NCBI GenBank assembly: GCA_028554755.1
Contig: JAPTOF010000008.1
Coordinates: 15,543,001 to 15,607,000 of the forward strand
DNA: 64,000 nucleotides
Reading direction: 5' to 3'
Source: Cordia subcordata
Taxonomy: Eukaryota > Streptophyta > Magnoliopsida > Boraginales > Cordiaceae
Positions within the stretch are counted from its first letter, which is position 1, and each line of letters opens with the position of its first letter. Positions 22,074-32,120 of this stretch are shown in pieces. A program made the position numbers and the translations under genes. The notes below the pieces were generated by a model. It ran no database searches and was not told the DNA's origin. It worked only from the letters and a program-made list of their open reading frames with translations.

Positions 22074-23752
22074 ATTTCTATGAATGAACCCAAGAGGTTC
22101 TGTGGCTCTTTTTATAGATTTGAAAGAAGTTATAGTTAATTTTGATTTTACACAAACTTCACATTTTTTATGATTAGAAAAATCCACTCCATGGATTAGT
22201 TCCATTTTTACAAGTTTGTTTAATGAATCGAAATTTATATGTCCCAATCTTTCATACCATAAATTAGGAGATTCAAAGAAGTAAGTAAAAGGAACAATTT
22301 TATTTATCTCATTCTACCCAGAAGGCCCATTAGTTACATTTTCTCTTGGGATCTGGGCTCTAACACTTAGCTTAAACATCCCCTCATAGAGATAGCCCTT
22401 GCTCACAAAATTATATCCTTTCTTTATTACAACTTTATCGGCACTAAAAAGCATAGAAAGTCTGGCTTTACCTAATAGAGAGCCGGATGCCAAATTCTTT
22501 CTAATGTTAAGAACATGTAAAACATTTTTCAGAGTTAGCTTAACACCAGAGCAGGTCATCTTTAAAATGACATTTCCTGTACCTGCCACTTGTGACGTAG
22601 CAGAATTCCCTATGTACAAGACTTCCCCTCTAGAGTTAGCTATATAAGTAGTAAAAAGCCTCTTTTCAAAACAGACGTGTCTTTTTGCCCCTATGTCTAT
22701 AAACCATTGTTTGGGGTTGCCTATCATGTTTATCTCAGACACCACCACTGAAATATTTAGATCAGACACGTTGCTCCCTAAGTCCTCCACGACATTTGCT
22801 AGGGCCTTTCTTTTGCACAACTTGCAGTCCCTTGCCTTGTCACTAGTTTTGTCACAGACATAACATATCCCATTGAACTGCTTCTTGTTTGCTTTGGGTT
22901 TCCCAGCAACTGTCTTCCCCTTTTGCACACTATTAGTTGATTGGTGAACTTCCTCCTTTTGTTGGGATTAGGACTATGTTCCACCATGTGGACCTTGGAG
23001 TTCATTCCACCATGCATACCCTATTTGCCAGTTGAACGGTTCTCTTCTTCAATTCTAAGCTGCAGGATTAAGTTTTTCATTGTCATCTCCTGTTGCTTGT
23101 GCTTCAGGTGATTTTTGAACTCACTCCATCCAGGGGGCAATTTATCTATTAAGGTAGCCACTTGGAATTGTTCAACCTATGGCATTCTTCAGCATAGAGC
23201 TCTTGGATGATTAGCTGGTATTCTTGCACTTGTGACATCATTAGTTTAGAATCTGTAATAGAGAATTCTAGAAATCTAGTTACTATAAATTTCTTCGTGC
23301 TTGCACTTTCTAACTTATATTTATCCTCTAAAGACATCCACACTTCCTTAGCTATTTTACATTTAACATGTACTTTATAAAAGGAAGTTTCTAAACAATT
23401 CAAAATGTAATTCTGGCAAAGGAAACCGCTGCACTTCCAAGCATCCACAGCCACCACCATCTGCATATCTGGGTTGTCCCCTAAGGACGGAGGATCTTGT
23501 TGCAAATATATGAACAGTCCCAAAGTTGTAAGATAAAACTCCATTTGAAGCTGCCACATCTTAAAATCTTTTCCAGAAAACTTTTCTGGCTTCTCGGTGT
23601 GTGGACATGGAGGTGAATAGCTGGTTGTCCCAAATACGGGCCTGCCTCGAAATGCATTTCTCGGACCTACAACATTTGTAACTCCCTCAAAGCCACTGCT
23701 TGTACCAGCAACGTTGTTAGCTTGACCAAATGAGCCAAAGGTGTAGGATCGA
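22074..23752 (-). pseudogene. Copia gag-protease-pre-integrase region of C1
   Basis: Read right to left on the minus strand. Gag (about 23149-23752) contains SGKDFKMWQLQMEFYLTTL and KEVWMSLEDKYKLESAS, the copia gag (UBN2-type) core. The zinc knuckle at about 22850 reads CYVCDKTSDKARDC, where the expected His is Asp. The protease region reads WFIDIGAKRHVC at about 22680: the catalytic Asp is kept but the next residue (Ser/Thr in the D-S/T-G motif) is Ile. Pre-integrase follows after a stop with LWYERLGHINFDSLNKLV and KCEVCVKSKLT (about 22150-22270). Sequence stops resembling integrase at about 22080, where R1 starts. Reverse transcriptase and RNase H are absent. Several stops and frameshifts: dead. 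Confidence 0.75.
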
Positions 23753-23760
23753 TATTATTA

Positions 23761-25728
23761 AGTGTGGTGTATCCTAGTCCATATTTTCAAAAAATTTAAC
23801 TAAGAAAACATGCTAGGAAAACAATATATTCACATAACACACACAAGAACATGCTTAAGAACATGTAGAACATAACTAGTATCTGCAATATATGTAAAGC
23901 TAACCTTTTGAAGTGTGGGGCCTTTGATGAAGCTATAATCATCACGAGCTTTGTTTTTAGTTACGAACAAGGCCACCAAAAATTTACTATAACGGTATCG
24001 CAATAGGCAACTTCGTAGTCTTCTTCCCTATGATTGAAAAGACTTATCTTGAGAGAATAGCCTCTTGTGTGGGAAGAAGCAAAGTAATATGCTCTTGAAA
24101 ACTAGAGCAAAAATCACACAATAAGTGTGTACCATGTGTTGTAGTATTTTCTTACCAAAGAAGAAGAAATTAACTACGAAGTGGATTACATAAAAGGTGT
24201 AGGGTCTTGTCTATTTATAAAGAGAACCTTGGCACCCAAAGTTGCTAATCTTTCCATGTGGGAGAAAATTTCTATGTAGTAATTTCCTTTATGCAACTTG
24301 TCCATTTGTCTTTGAAGAGTTATGCAAGTTGTCCACTTGTGTTGGAAGAGTTATGCAAGTTTTCCACGTGTTTTTGTAGTCTTTTGCAAGTTATCCACTT
24401 GTCTTGGAAGACTTGGGCCAAGTCCACTATCCAAGCCCAACACATAGTTCATAATCCATGTGGAGGCCCAAGCTCAATAGGAAACCATCCTAGCCCATTT
24501 AAGTTATCTTGGACTCTAAAGAAAGCCCAAACCCAATTCCAAGCTTTGGCCCAATAAGGCTACTACCACAATATTGAATTTGCTCTTTCAAGATTACTTT
24601 CTCAAAGTCATTTCAACTAGGGAGGGGACCAAGAAGACACAATTAACCTTGGTTCAAAAAATAATTAAAAATGTCATTGCCCAATCTAGGTGACGTAATA
24701 ATTAATTTTAACTCTAATCTATTCCACCATAAGATCAAAGTTACACTCCAAGAATAATTTCTATTACCGAAAAGCTTATCACAAAAGAATGTGAACTTTG
24801 TCTTTGACCTATTAAATAACCGACCATAATGCCCCTCTATGTATACCCACAGCTAAAACTGGTCCTTTGGCCTGTGTACTATCACCTCCTTAGCTGTATC
24901 TTTTTTCGTTGGGTTTCTTGTCCTATTGCCAACCATCCTTGGTTATGAAATCTCTTCAACTTTGGAGCGGCCCTCAAGCCATATGACCGATACACCTATA
25001 AAGGTAGTATCACTAGATCTAGATTCGGATGATAAATTTGGACAATCCCAAAGGGGGCACATAGATTCCATATTGCATATACATGTTTCAATTAATTAGA
25101 ACTTAGCACTCAATGCACAAAGCTGTTGATCTTAATAAAGTAAGATCTCACCCACAGTGAATCAAAGTACCAAATCCTTCATTAGTTTGTCCACATATAC
25201 TTAAGATTAAGGGCAATAATCATTTGGTAGCAACGAGTGTTTTGTTTTCTTTCTTTGATAGTACGTCTCTAGAAAACATACTCACAATGGTCCTATCCAA
25301 TACATGACACATGTACTATTGAGACAAATCTGGAAAGTCCTCTAATGATCTAGGTAGATCACCCTTAAAGAGGAGACTTGCTCAATATAACCTTATCTCA
25401 GTAGAGTACCCAACACTATTATCTGGTTATTGATTCAATTTATGATGAGACTAAATCTAAACTTAGACCTACTGTGCGTCCAGCCGCACTGCGTACCCAA
25501 GTCATTAGTTTAAGTCAAAGGACCTTTATACATGCATCAATAAAATATAATAGAGATAATATGTAAGAAACTCATAAAGCCATTTAACAAAAATGATTAT
25601 ACATTGTTTAACATCCAAAATATCATGTACAAGTGAGCTTTAGGGTGTACTAATCCTCACAGAAGGCTGATCTAGTTGCAACTCTAAAACTGCCGATCCC
25701 TACACAGTCCTAGGAACCAACACAGTCA
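23761..25728 (-). mobile_element. Solo copia LTR (C2-related) inside C1 gag
   Basis: About 1.97 kb related along its length to the two C2 LTRs; shared blocks include the 'gaccgatacaccta' region (24985), 'gatctaggtagatcaccctt' (25347) and 'cttagacctactgtgcgtcc' (25465). It is flanked by TATTA at 23756-23760 and TATTA at 25729-25733, and removing it brings the two halves of C1 gag together. The minus-strand ends are TG... and ...CACACT, so the terminal CA is mutated. Diverged from the C2 LTRs, so an older or separate subfamily. Confidence 0.65.
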
Positions 25729-25733
25729 TATTA

Positions 25734-25922
25734 GTTGTTGGAGTAATTCCAACATTTCCAATCACGGTAATTCTAGCTGAGTGCTCCTAATAGTCACCGT
25801 AACATTTGGGTAGCAATAAAGACCCCAGTCACACTCGTTCCAGCAGTTCAAGTTTGGGTGTTGCCCACAAATTGGACTTCATTGTTATTCCTAATTTGAG
25901 TTTGATCGTTATTTCCAGACAT
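25734..25922 (-). pseudogene. Copia gag N-terminal fragment (R2 copy)
   Basis: Minus-strand frame begins MSGNNDQTQIRNNNEVQF and parallels the R1 copy with a stop at the same place. It is followed by the solo LTR; skipping that LTR, the frame leads into the remaining C1 gag at 23752, with a shift soon after. Confidence 0.55.
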
Positions 25923-26795
25923 GATTGAAAGCTTAGATTATAAGATTTTTTCTGCACTCAACCAACCAAAAGTTAGTAAGCCGGTCTAATATAAACGTGT
26001 AAACAATAGATAATGAAATTGTAATTTCTGTCTGAAACAGATTTCAACACTGTAAGCAATAGATACCACAGTCTATCAAACCCATAGAAATTTAGAATAA
26101 TTAAATCCTTTAAGACTGTTAGCTTTTAGTAATAAAATAGAATAGAAAATAAGTCACAAAATATTTAGAGACTGGAGTTGAAATAACGAATAATCAAGAA
26201 TAAACAAAAAATAGTCGAGGCTCGAGAAACTCAATTTCCTTAAAGGATTTACGCCCTTCCACACTGTGCTAAAGGTTATGGCATATCCTTCTTAGGATAT
26301 AACGACTATACCTCTTGACTATGGTAGCACACCGAAGCAAGAGCCTGCGAACGACAAGTGTAGGACTCTCTCTGTATAATGAAATTAAGACTTCCAGAAT
26401 GCTATAAAAAATATGCAGTGTACTAATACGAGAATACTTGGTACTTAGCTTCTCCTGGACTTAGCGCAACTAGACAAAATGAAATTAAGGGAGTAATAAA
26501 CCTGTCCCTCCAACAGTAAAAAACGTCATTCCAACAATAAAAAATGCCTAGGAAATAAGCTTACCTGACTAGGTAATAAGCAAACGTGCTGGAGTTTAAA
26601 TCCCAAGCTTTAATGTATCAGTTACGTCCTCTTCAAAATCTTCAGATGTCACAAGTGCCGCATTCCCGAACCCGGCCTGACCGGCCGTGCAGTGGGGGCG
26701 GGCGCGCGTGTGCTCACATGTGGTGGGTTTAACACCATACCCACCATGTATAGTCTTCTCTCTATATGCCTTGTTGGCACACCTCATAAAGGAAT

Positions 26796-26806
26796 CTATA
26801 TATAAA
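26796..26806 (+). promoter_or_regulatory. TATA box on the plus strand of R2 (and R1 at 21135-21145)
   Basis: TCTATATATAAAG is kept in both repeat units, followed by a 'caaactcacacacaacc' block. It points rightward, opposite to the C1 gag frame. Either the LTR-like part of the unit is itself a plus-strand promoter, or this is the start of the Helitron replicase gene whose coding region resumes further right. Confidence 0.4.
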
Positions 26807-27070
26807 GTGAGCAAAAGTTTATTGGTTTTTCTATGTGGGATACAAACTCACACACAACCAAATCAAACAGCCAAACTAGTAACACACTCAATTCTGGTTG
26901 CTAATTTCTCATTCACCTTTAATCCATTTCTAACATGTAAATATATTATGTTAACCCACTCGAAACAAGGAATGTAACAGTACCAACTACTGGCCCTTTT
27001 GACGTGCGGGACCCAACTCAAAAATTGAGTCAATATTGCTTTGACCTTATGTTAAAGCACTTCAAACTAG

Positions 27071-27481
27071 CATTCTATACGATCTAAAAATGACTCTGAA
27101 AATGATATAGCTAAAAACCAAGAAGTTGCTACGAGTGGTACAATAAATTTACCCTTTTTTGGACAATGTAGTACTTTAAAGCGTCCATTTCATGATATCA
27201 CCAATATTGTGGATAAATCCCGAACATCCAAGCATAAATCATGTGCATCCACAAGCATCAATCGGATTGCTCATGTTAATTCTCATCTATTTCGTGGACG
27301 ATATAACCATGAAAATGGTTCTACAGTTGATAAATTATTAGCACTAAGCTCTCTCCTTTCATCTACCATTAAATTTGTTCTTAATAATTTTTGGATCAAT
27401 GTCACGGATTACACTAATATCCCAAAATATGGGTACAAGCTTGTTTTACTGAATAACATACTAATATACATGGCAACCTAA
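27071..27481 (+). CDS. Open frame shared by R1 and R2, unknown
   Basis: On the plus strand an uninterrupted 136-codon frame runs through FFGQCSTLKRPFHDITNIV and INRIAHVNSHLFRGRYNHEN to a stop at 27481. It lacks an early ATG, so it would be an exon. The R1 counterpart (about 21410-21820) has a TGA near its 5' side. The two copies differ by about 18 of the last 90 residues and many differences change amino acids, so there is no sign of selection. It may be a first exon of the Helitron replicase, given the TATA box about 270 bp upstream and strand; I do not recognise a domain. Confidence 0.3.
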   Translation, partial: HSIRSKNDSENDIAKNQEVATSGTINLPFFGQCSTLKRPFHDITNIVDKSRTSKHKSCASTSINRIAHVNSHLFRGRYNHENGSTVDKLLALSSLLSSTIKFVLNNFWINVTDYTNIPKYGYKLVLLNNILIYMAT

Positions 27482-27742
27482 GTTCGAGCATTCCAGGTAC
27501 CTTTTTCTTGGTGCCAGAAATTATTATTTTAATATACTAATATTAAATACTGAGTATTCCATCTTTGAAGATAAATGTACCTTAACATACATATTTTTAC
27601 ATGAACCTCTGAACAACTTATAGATGTCAGCTCATCGAGAAATATTTATTCATAGCCAACACTTAGTGTTCGTTGCACAAGTAACCTCCTTTTCCATTTT
27701 TTGTTTTACTTATTAGACACATTGATTCCATGATTTTAATTA

Positions 27743-28130
27743 CTTCTATTCCCATTTGAATTTAATGCTTTGTAACAAAAATACATTTACAAAAACATTT
27801 TACCACCTCAAGGCCATAGGTTCTTCAAGAAATGTGGCTCCATCTTTAATATTGTTTGATCGTGATATAGGTAAATTCATTTTACATTTTCTCAATTTTT
27901 TACCAAGCAAACATATGGAAATCATTAGTTATTAAATTGCTTTTTCCACACAAAACATGCATTTGGATATAGGATGCTTTACATGCATATTCTCATTGTT
28001 AATGAATTTTGCATATATATGTGTGTGTATATATACATATACATACATATATTAATTTCTATTATAAATATTACATAGCAAATATTGAATTAATTTATGA
28101 TAAATATAACGTGCATATATTTGATGTAGT
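27743..28130 (+). other. Short Helitron-side segment between the two retroelement complexes
   Basis: Unique sequence of about 390 bp holding the left target duplication GTAGT (28126-28130) of C2. A plus-strand frame near 27795-27920 reads YHLKAIGSSRNVAP and could be exon material, but is not recognisable. A (TG/TA) microsatellite lies at about 28014-28052. Confidence 0.4.
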
Positions 28131-30142
28131 TGTTGGATCTAGATGCTATTCCCATGGCCAGTTGTTATTTTGGATTTTAAAAAAATATCAATTACCAATA
28201 ATGGAAGCGAAAACATAGTATGAATAAAGCTTATTATACACATGAGTATCACATTCAAGAAAAAACACAAGAATAAAGTCAAGACCCGTTACCCTTGTAG
28301 CATGACTTAGATGCAAAATTGGCTTCTTCGCATAATACCCATCACGTATAAATCTCCTAATGGTCTTTTCCATTATTTCCAATGCTCTATTGTTAGGATA
28401 CAATTTGCTATATAAGGGGTAAGCAATTTTTAAGGCTAAATTGAGATTATAGATTTAATGTGTGTTCTTGGTGCTAGTGTATGGAAAATCCTGCACACAC
28501 CTACCAAGAAAATCTTTCACTTTCTCGCATCTCTTGTGTCATGTGAGTTATGCCTATCTTGTACTATTTATAGTACAAGGCAACCGTAATAAGATAAGGT
28601 TCCTAGAATATTATGTTTTACCACAATGCCCTTCCTTAGTCCTTATAGAAATGGAATATTCTCTATGGATAAGGCTATCCCAAATATTTCATCTCACACA
28701 CTAAATATCTTTTATGTGAAACCCGCTTATCTAATTAAGATATTTATGAGTTATATTAAGAAGACCTAGATAATTAAACCCCTTCTTAATTCTAAACTCA
28801 AATCTCAATTAAGCTATCCACATAATTAATTTACCTCAAATAATGTATTCAATAGACTAATGGCTACTGGAGGGACCAAAAGTTATAATTACCCTTGGCT
28901 CCCAAAATGACCAAAATGCGCTTGTCTCACACACTAAATATCTTCCATGTGGAACCCGCTTATCTAATTAAAATATTCATGAGTTATATTAAAAAGACCT
29001 AGATAATTAAATCCCTTCTTAATTCTAAACTCAAATCTTAATTAAGCTATCTACATAATTAATTTACCTCAATTAATGTATTCAATAGAGTAATGGCTAC
29101 TGGAGAGACCAAAAGTTATAATTACCCTTGGCTCCCAAAATAACCAAAATGCCCTTGCTATCACTTTGGTGACATTAAGGCCATTTTGACCTAGGTCTAT
29201 TTCCACCTGAAGACTAAAGCTGCACTCCAAGGATAATCACTAGCTAAGTAAAGGCTTGTCAATTGCTCTGATGACCTATGTCTTTGACCAACCGACTGAA
29301 ATGACTAAAACGCCCCTCTATGTATATCCGTAGTCAAGGCCGGTTGCAACAAGTACCCTCACCTCCAAGACTACATCTGGAATCTTGCAATCTCTAGTCC
29401 TATATAATGATCTTCTACTGGTCACGGATCTCTTAATCTAGGGAGTGACCACAAGCCACATGACCGATATACCCCTGAAGGGCAATATCACTAATGCTAG
29501 ATTCCTGCTGATCAAATGTACAAATCCAATAGGGAACATAGATTGTACTATTGGATATACATGTCCTAACTAAATTAGAATGCAACACTTAATGTACGAG
29601 GCAAACAATCTTATCACTCAAGATCTCTCTTCATGGTACATCAAAGTGTTGCACCCTAACTTAGTTAGTTCATCCACACATGGTTAAGATTAAGACATTG
29701 GTCACTCAAAAGCTACGAGTATCTTGTTTTCTATATGTGACGGTATGGTTCTTGAAAGATATGCTCACGATGGGACTGTTCAATGCTTGACAAACACGCT
29801 AGGAGCATAGTCCGAAAAATCATCCAATGACCTAGGCAGATCACCCTTTCTAGGAGACTTGCACACTATAGCCTTGTTCTCATAGAGTGTCCAATACTAC
29901 CATCTAGCTATGGACCAATTTATGATATCACCAAATCTAAACTTGGACCTACTGTACACCTAGTCTCACTATGCACCTAAGTCATTAGTCTATATCATTG
30001 GACCTTCATACTTCCTCCAATGCACAAATAGAGAGAATATGCTGTGCATAACTCAATTATATCAACAATATCATAAGCGAATTATGTCTAGTATCCAGTA
30101 ATCACCTTATGCTTGTGGTCTTTAGGGTAAACAATCCCAACA
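28131..30142 (-). mobile_element. C2 3' LTR
   Basis: 2012 bp, TGTTGG...CCCAACA ends (palindromic terminal inverted repeat). It matches the 5' LTR at 52560-57073 along its length, apart from a 233-bp tandem duplication found only here. It follows the PPT on the minus strand, so it is the 3' LTR. Confidence 0.85.
28692..29157. repeat. 233-bp tandem duplication inside the C2 3' LTR
   Basis: 'tctcacacactaaatatc' occurs at 28692 and 28925, and the following 230 bp repeat with few changes ('gaacccgcttatctaatta', 'ggctactggag.gaccaaa'). The 5' LTR of the same element has a single copy (about 55893-56110), so the duplication arose after C2 inserted. Confidence 0.85.
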
Positions 30143-30162
30143 ATCTCTCACTTGCACTAAAG
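30143..30162 (-). promoter_or_regulatory. Polypurine tract of C2
   Basis: On the minus strand CTTTAGTGCAAGTGAGAGAT sits immediately upstream of the 3' LTR start TGTTGGG, the usual copia PPT form. Confidence 0.7.
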
Positions 30163-30281
30163 ATCACAATTGTCAAACCGTGTTCTCAAATAACTCAACC
30201 TGTACGGCAAACACTCTCTCTAAGAGTCATGTCTCATGGGAAGACATGGTTTTTCACCACAGTTATCCAATCTTCCTAATA
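30163..30281 (-). mobile_element. C2 internal sequence, 3' end
   Basis: About 120 bp of C2 3' untranslated sequence left of the G1 solo LTR; it contains no coding signal. Confidence 0.5.
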
Positions 30282-32120
30282 TGTTGGTTTTGTGAGTGTA
30301 TTTGCATTATATTATTCTATGTGTTTAGAGGTGCTTTGTGCTTTAATAAGTGTATTAGTATAGCATTTATGTCATACTTATGCAAATTAGGTTGTGCATG
30401 TCCATAGTTGAGCTTCGAACATAAATGCTACATTAACGTGCACTTAACTTGTGTTGAGTTTTGAGCAATGCTTCGAATAGGAATAAAGATGTAGATGGAG
30501 AAAATCAAGCTTGCAAAAGGGTTTCAAGGCTAGAAAGAGAAAGGAGAATATGTTTCGAAGCATGTGGATGAAGCTCAGGACAATCAGGAACAATCAGAGC
30601 AAAGTCGGCTAAGATTAGAGCATAACGCTGCCCTTGCCGGTTACCTCTAGGGCCTCTGCCGGTCGATCGACAGAGAGATCGGTAGAGGTAGAGAGAAAGT
30701 CTTCTTGCCAGTCCCCTAGGCCCCATCTTGCCGGTTGACTAGTTAGGCTTTCGGTAGCACCCATATGACAGCTTTTTAAGCTCGTTTTTAGCCATTTCTT
30801 AGCGAGAACTTTGATCAACTCACTCGCTCATCTCCCAAACCCTAATCCTAACCCCCACCCATCTCCTACACACACTTTCACACACTAAAACACATAGGAG
30901 TCAAGCATTTAGAAGGATCAAACACAAGGATTTGGGCATTAGCTCTTGGATTGTAAAGACTTGGCTATGGGTAAAAGGTTACCTCTATTTTATCCTAAAT
31001 TAATCTATATATGATTAGAGCCATGCAGGGTGATTTACTCTTGTATTATGAATTGATTATTACATTATTGTTATAGGTACTTGATAGATTTATGTATATG
31101 CTTTGTGCTTAGGGTTTTAATGGCAATTTTACATACATGTCTATGTGTTTGTTGAAATGCCTCAATGAAGTTGCATTTATATGCTAAAACCTATTTTGCT
31201 ATTAACCATTTTTAAATCATTGTATAAACATGTCTATGTGTTTATGTGATGATTTCATGTGAGTTATGTATTCATGCATGTCTAGGTGTGTGTTCGCACG
31301 CTAATAGCAAGATTAGCTTCGATTGCATACATGCCGGGTACTATTGTTTAAATTAATGTAATCTAAGCATGTCTATGTGTTCAGTAGTAGGATATGTTGA
31401 TATATTCTCGAACGCAAGCCCTAGATGCATATGCCTTTGTGCTTTACTATTGTAATGGACGATTGATGGAGATTAATTAATGGCTAGCCTAGGTCGAGTC
31501 TCCTTTGTCTTTAAACGTAGCCAATAGGTTTTAGGGTAAGTTAGTTGACCTTAGACGAACTAGGTTTTGGCTTTAAACCTAAACAACAACTAGACGCTAG
31601 GGCTAGATTAATCTAAGTCACCTAGAACCCTAACTAACTAACCCTAATGCCTAAGTTATAAGGACCACGCCGTAGCTCTGGATAGACATGCCTAGGGGCG
31701 GATCTGTACCGAGTCCTAAGGTACCATAAGGAGGTTAATTAGAGGTGTAGACAAGAGAAATCGAGTTTAATCATCAAACAACCCTAGAAAGAACGTAGTA
31801 ATCACCCATAAGCAAGTTGTAATCACCCTGATCTGTCATTTTTGTTGTTTGACTCCCTTTAGGTCGCTTGATTCCCCTGTCACACACATACACCCCTTTC
31901 TTTTTTCTTGCCATTAGGTTAGATTTACATTTCCAAGCTCTTTTTAAACCAAAAGTAGTTTAGGTCCCAATACATAGCTTTTTAGGATACATTTAGCTTA
32001 AGACACCACACACGTTTGGCCTTCTTGTGGATTCGACCCCGTGCTTGCATACTACATTACACGTGACCCATGCTCTTACGGGCTATTTTAGGGCTTGTGT
32101 ACAAAATAGCGATCGCTTCA
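30282..32120 (+). mobile_element. G1 solo LTR in the 3' internal region of C2
   Basis: About 1.84 kb starting TGTTGGTTTTGTGAG and ending near GCGATCGCTTCA. It carries all G1 LTR landmarks in plus orientation (for example 'acatgtctatgtgtttgttg' near 31136 and the 'gaccacgccgtagctctgg' block near 31665). C2 internal sequence lies on both sides and no internal gypsy sequence is present. I could not see a clean 5-bp duplication, so the exact ends are uncertain by some 10 bp. Confidence 0.7.

Larger units (their letters stand above)
19822..27742 (-). mobile_element. Copia complex C1 with duplicated end unit
   Basis: Layout on the plus strand: repeat unit R1 (19822-22073), gag-pol fragment (22074-23752, minus), solo copia LTR (23761-25728), repeat unit R2 (25734-27742). 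R1 and R2 each contain, minus strand, the first ~60 gag codons, a leader with a primer-site-like TGGTATCTATT and LTR-like sequence. The layout is not a simple LTR-internal-LTR: R1 repeats leader and gag start on the far side. I could not find a target duplication for the whole complex. Confidence 0.6.
25734..27742 (-). repeat. Repeat unit R2 (LTR-like, leader, gag start)
   Basis: Second copy of the R1 unit, about 2.0 kb. Minus strand: gag ATG at 25920-25922, TGGTATCTATT-like primer site at about 26058-26068, then LTR-like sequence. The plus strand carries TATA at 26796-26806 and an open frame. The right edge, where identity with R1 ends, is at 27742. A GC-rich patch lies at 26650-26720. Confidence 0.7.

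Noticed and set aside
30505..30818. Arg/Ser-rich ORFs in the G1 solo LTR, and similar GC-rich ORFs near 4390-4647 and 48312-48503
   Set aside because: They lie within LTRs, differ between copies, and follow a shared GC-rich LTR segment; no domain.
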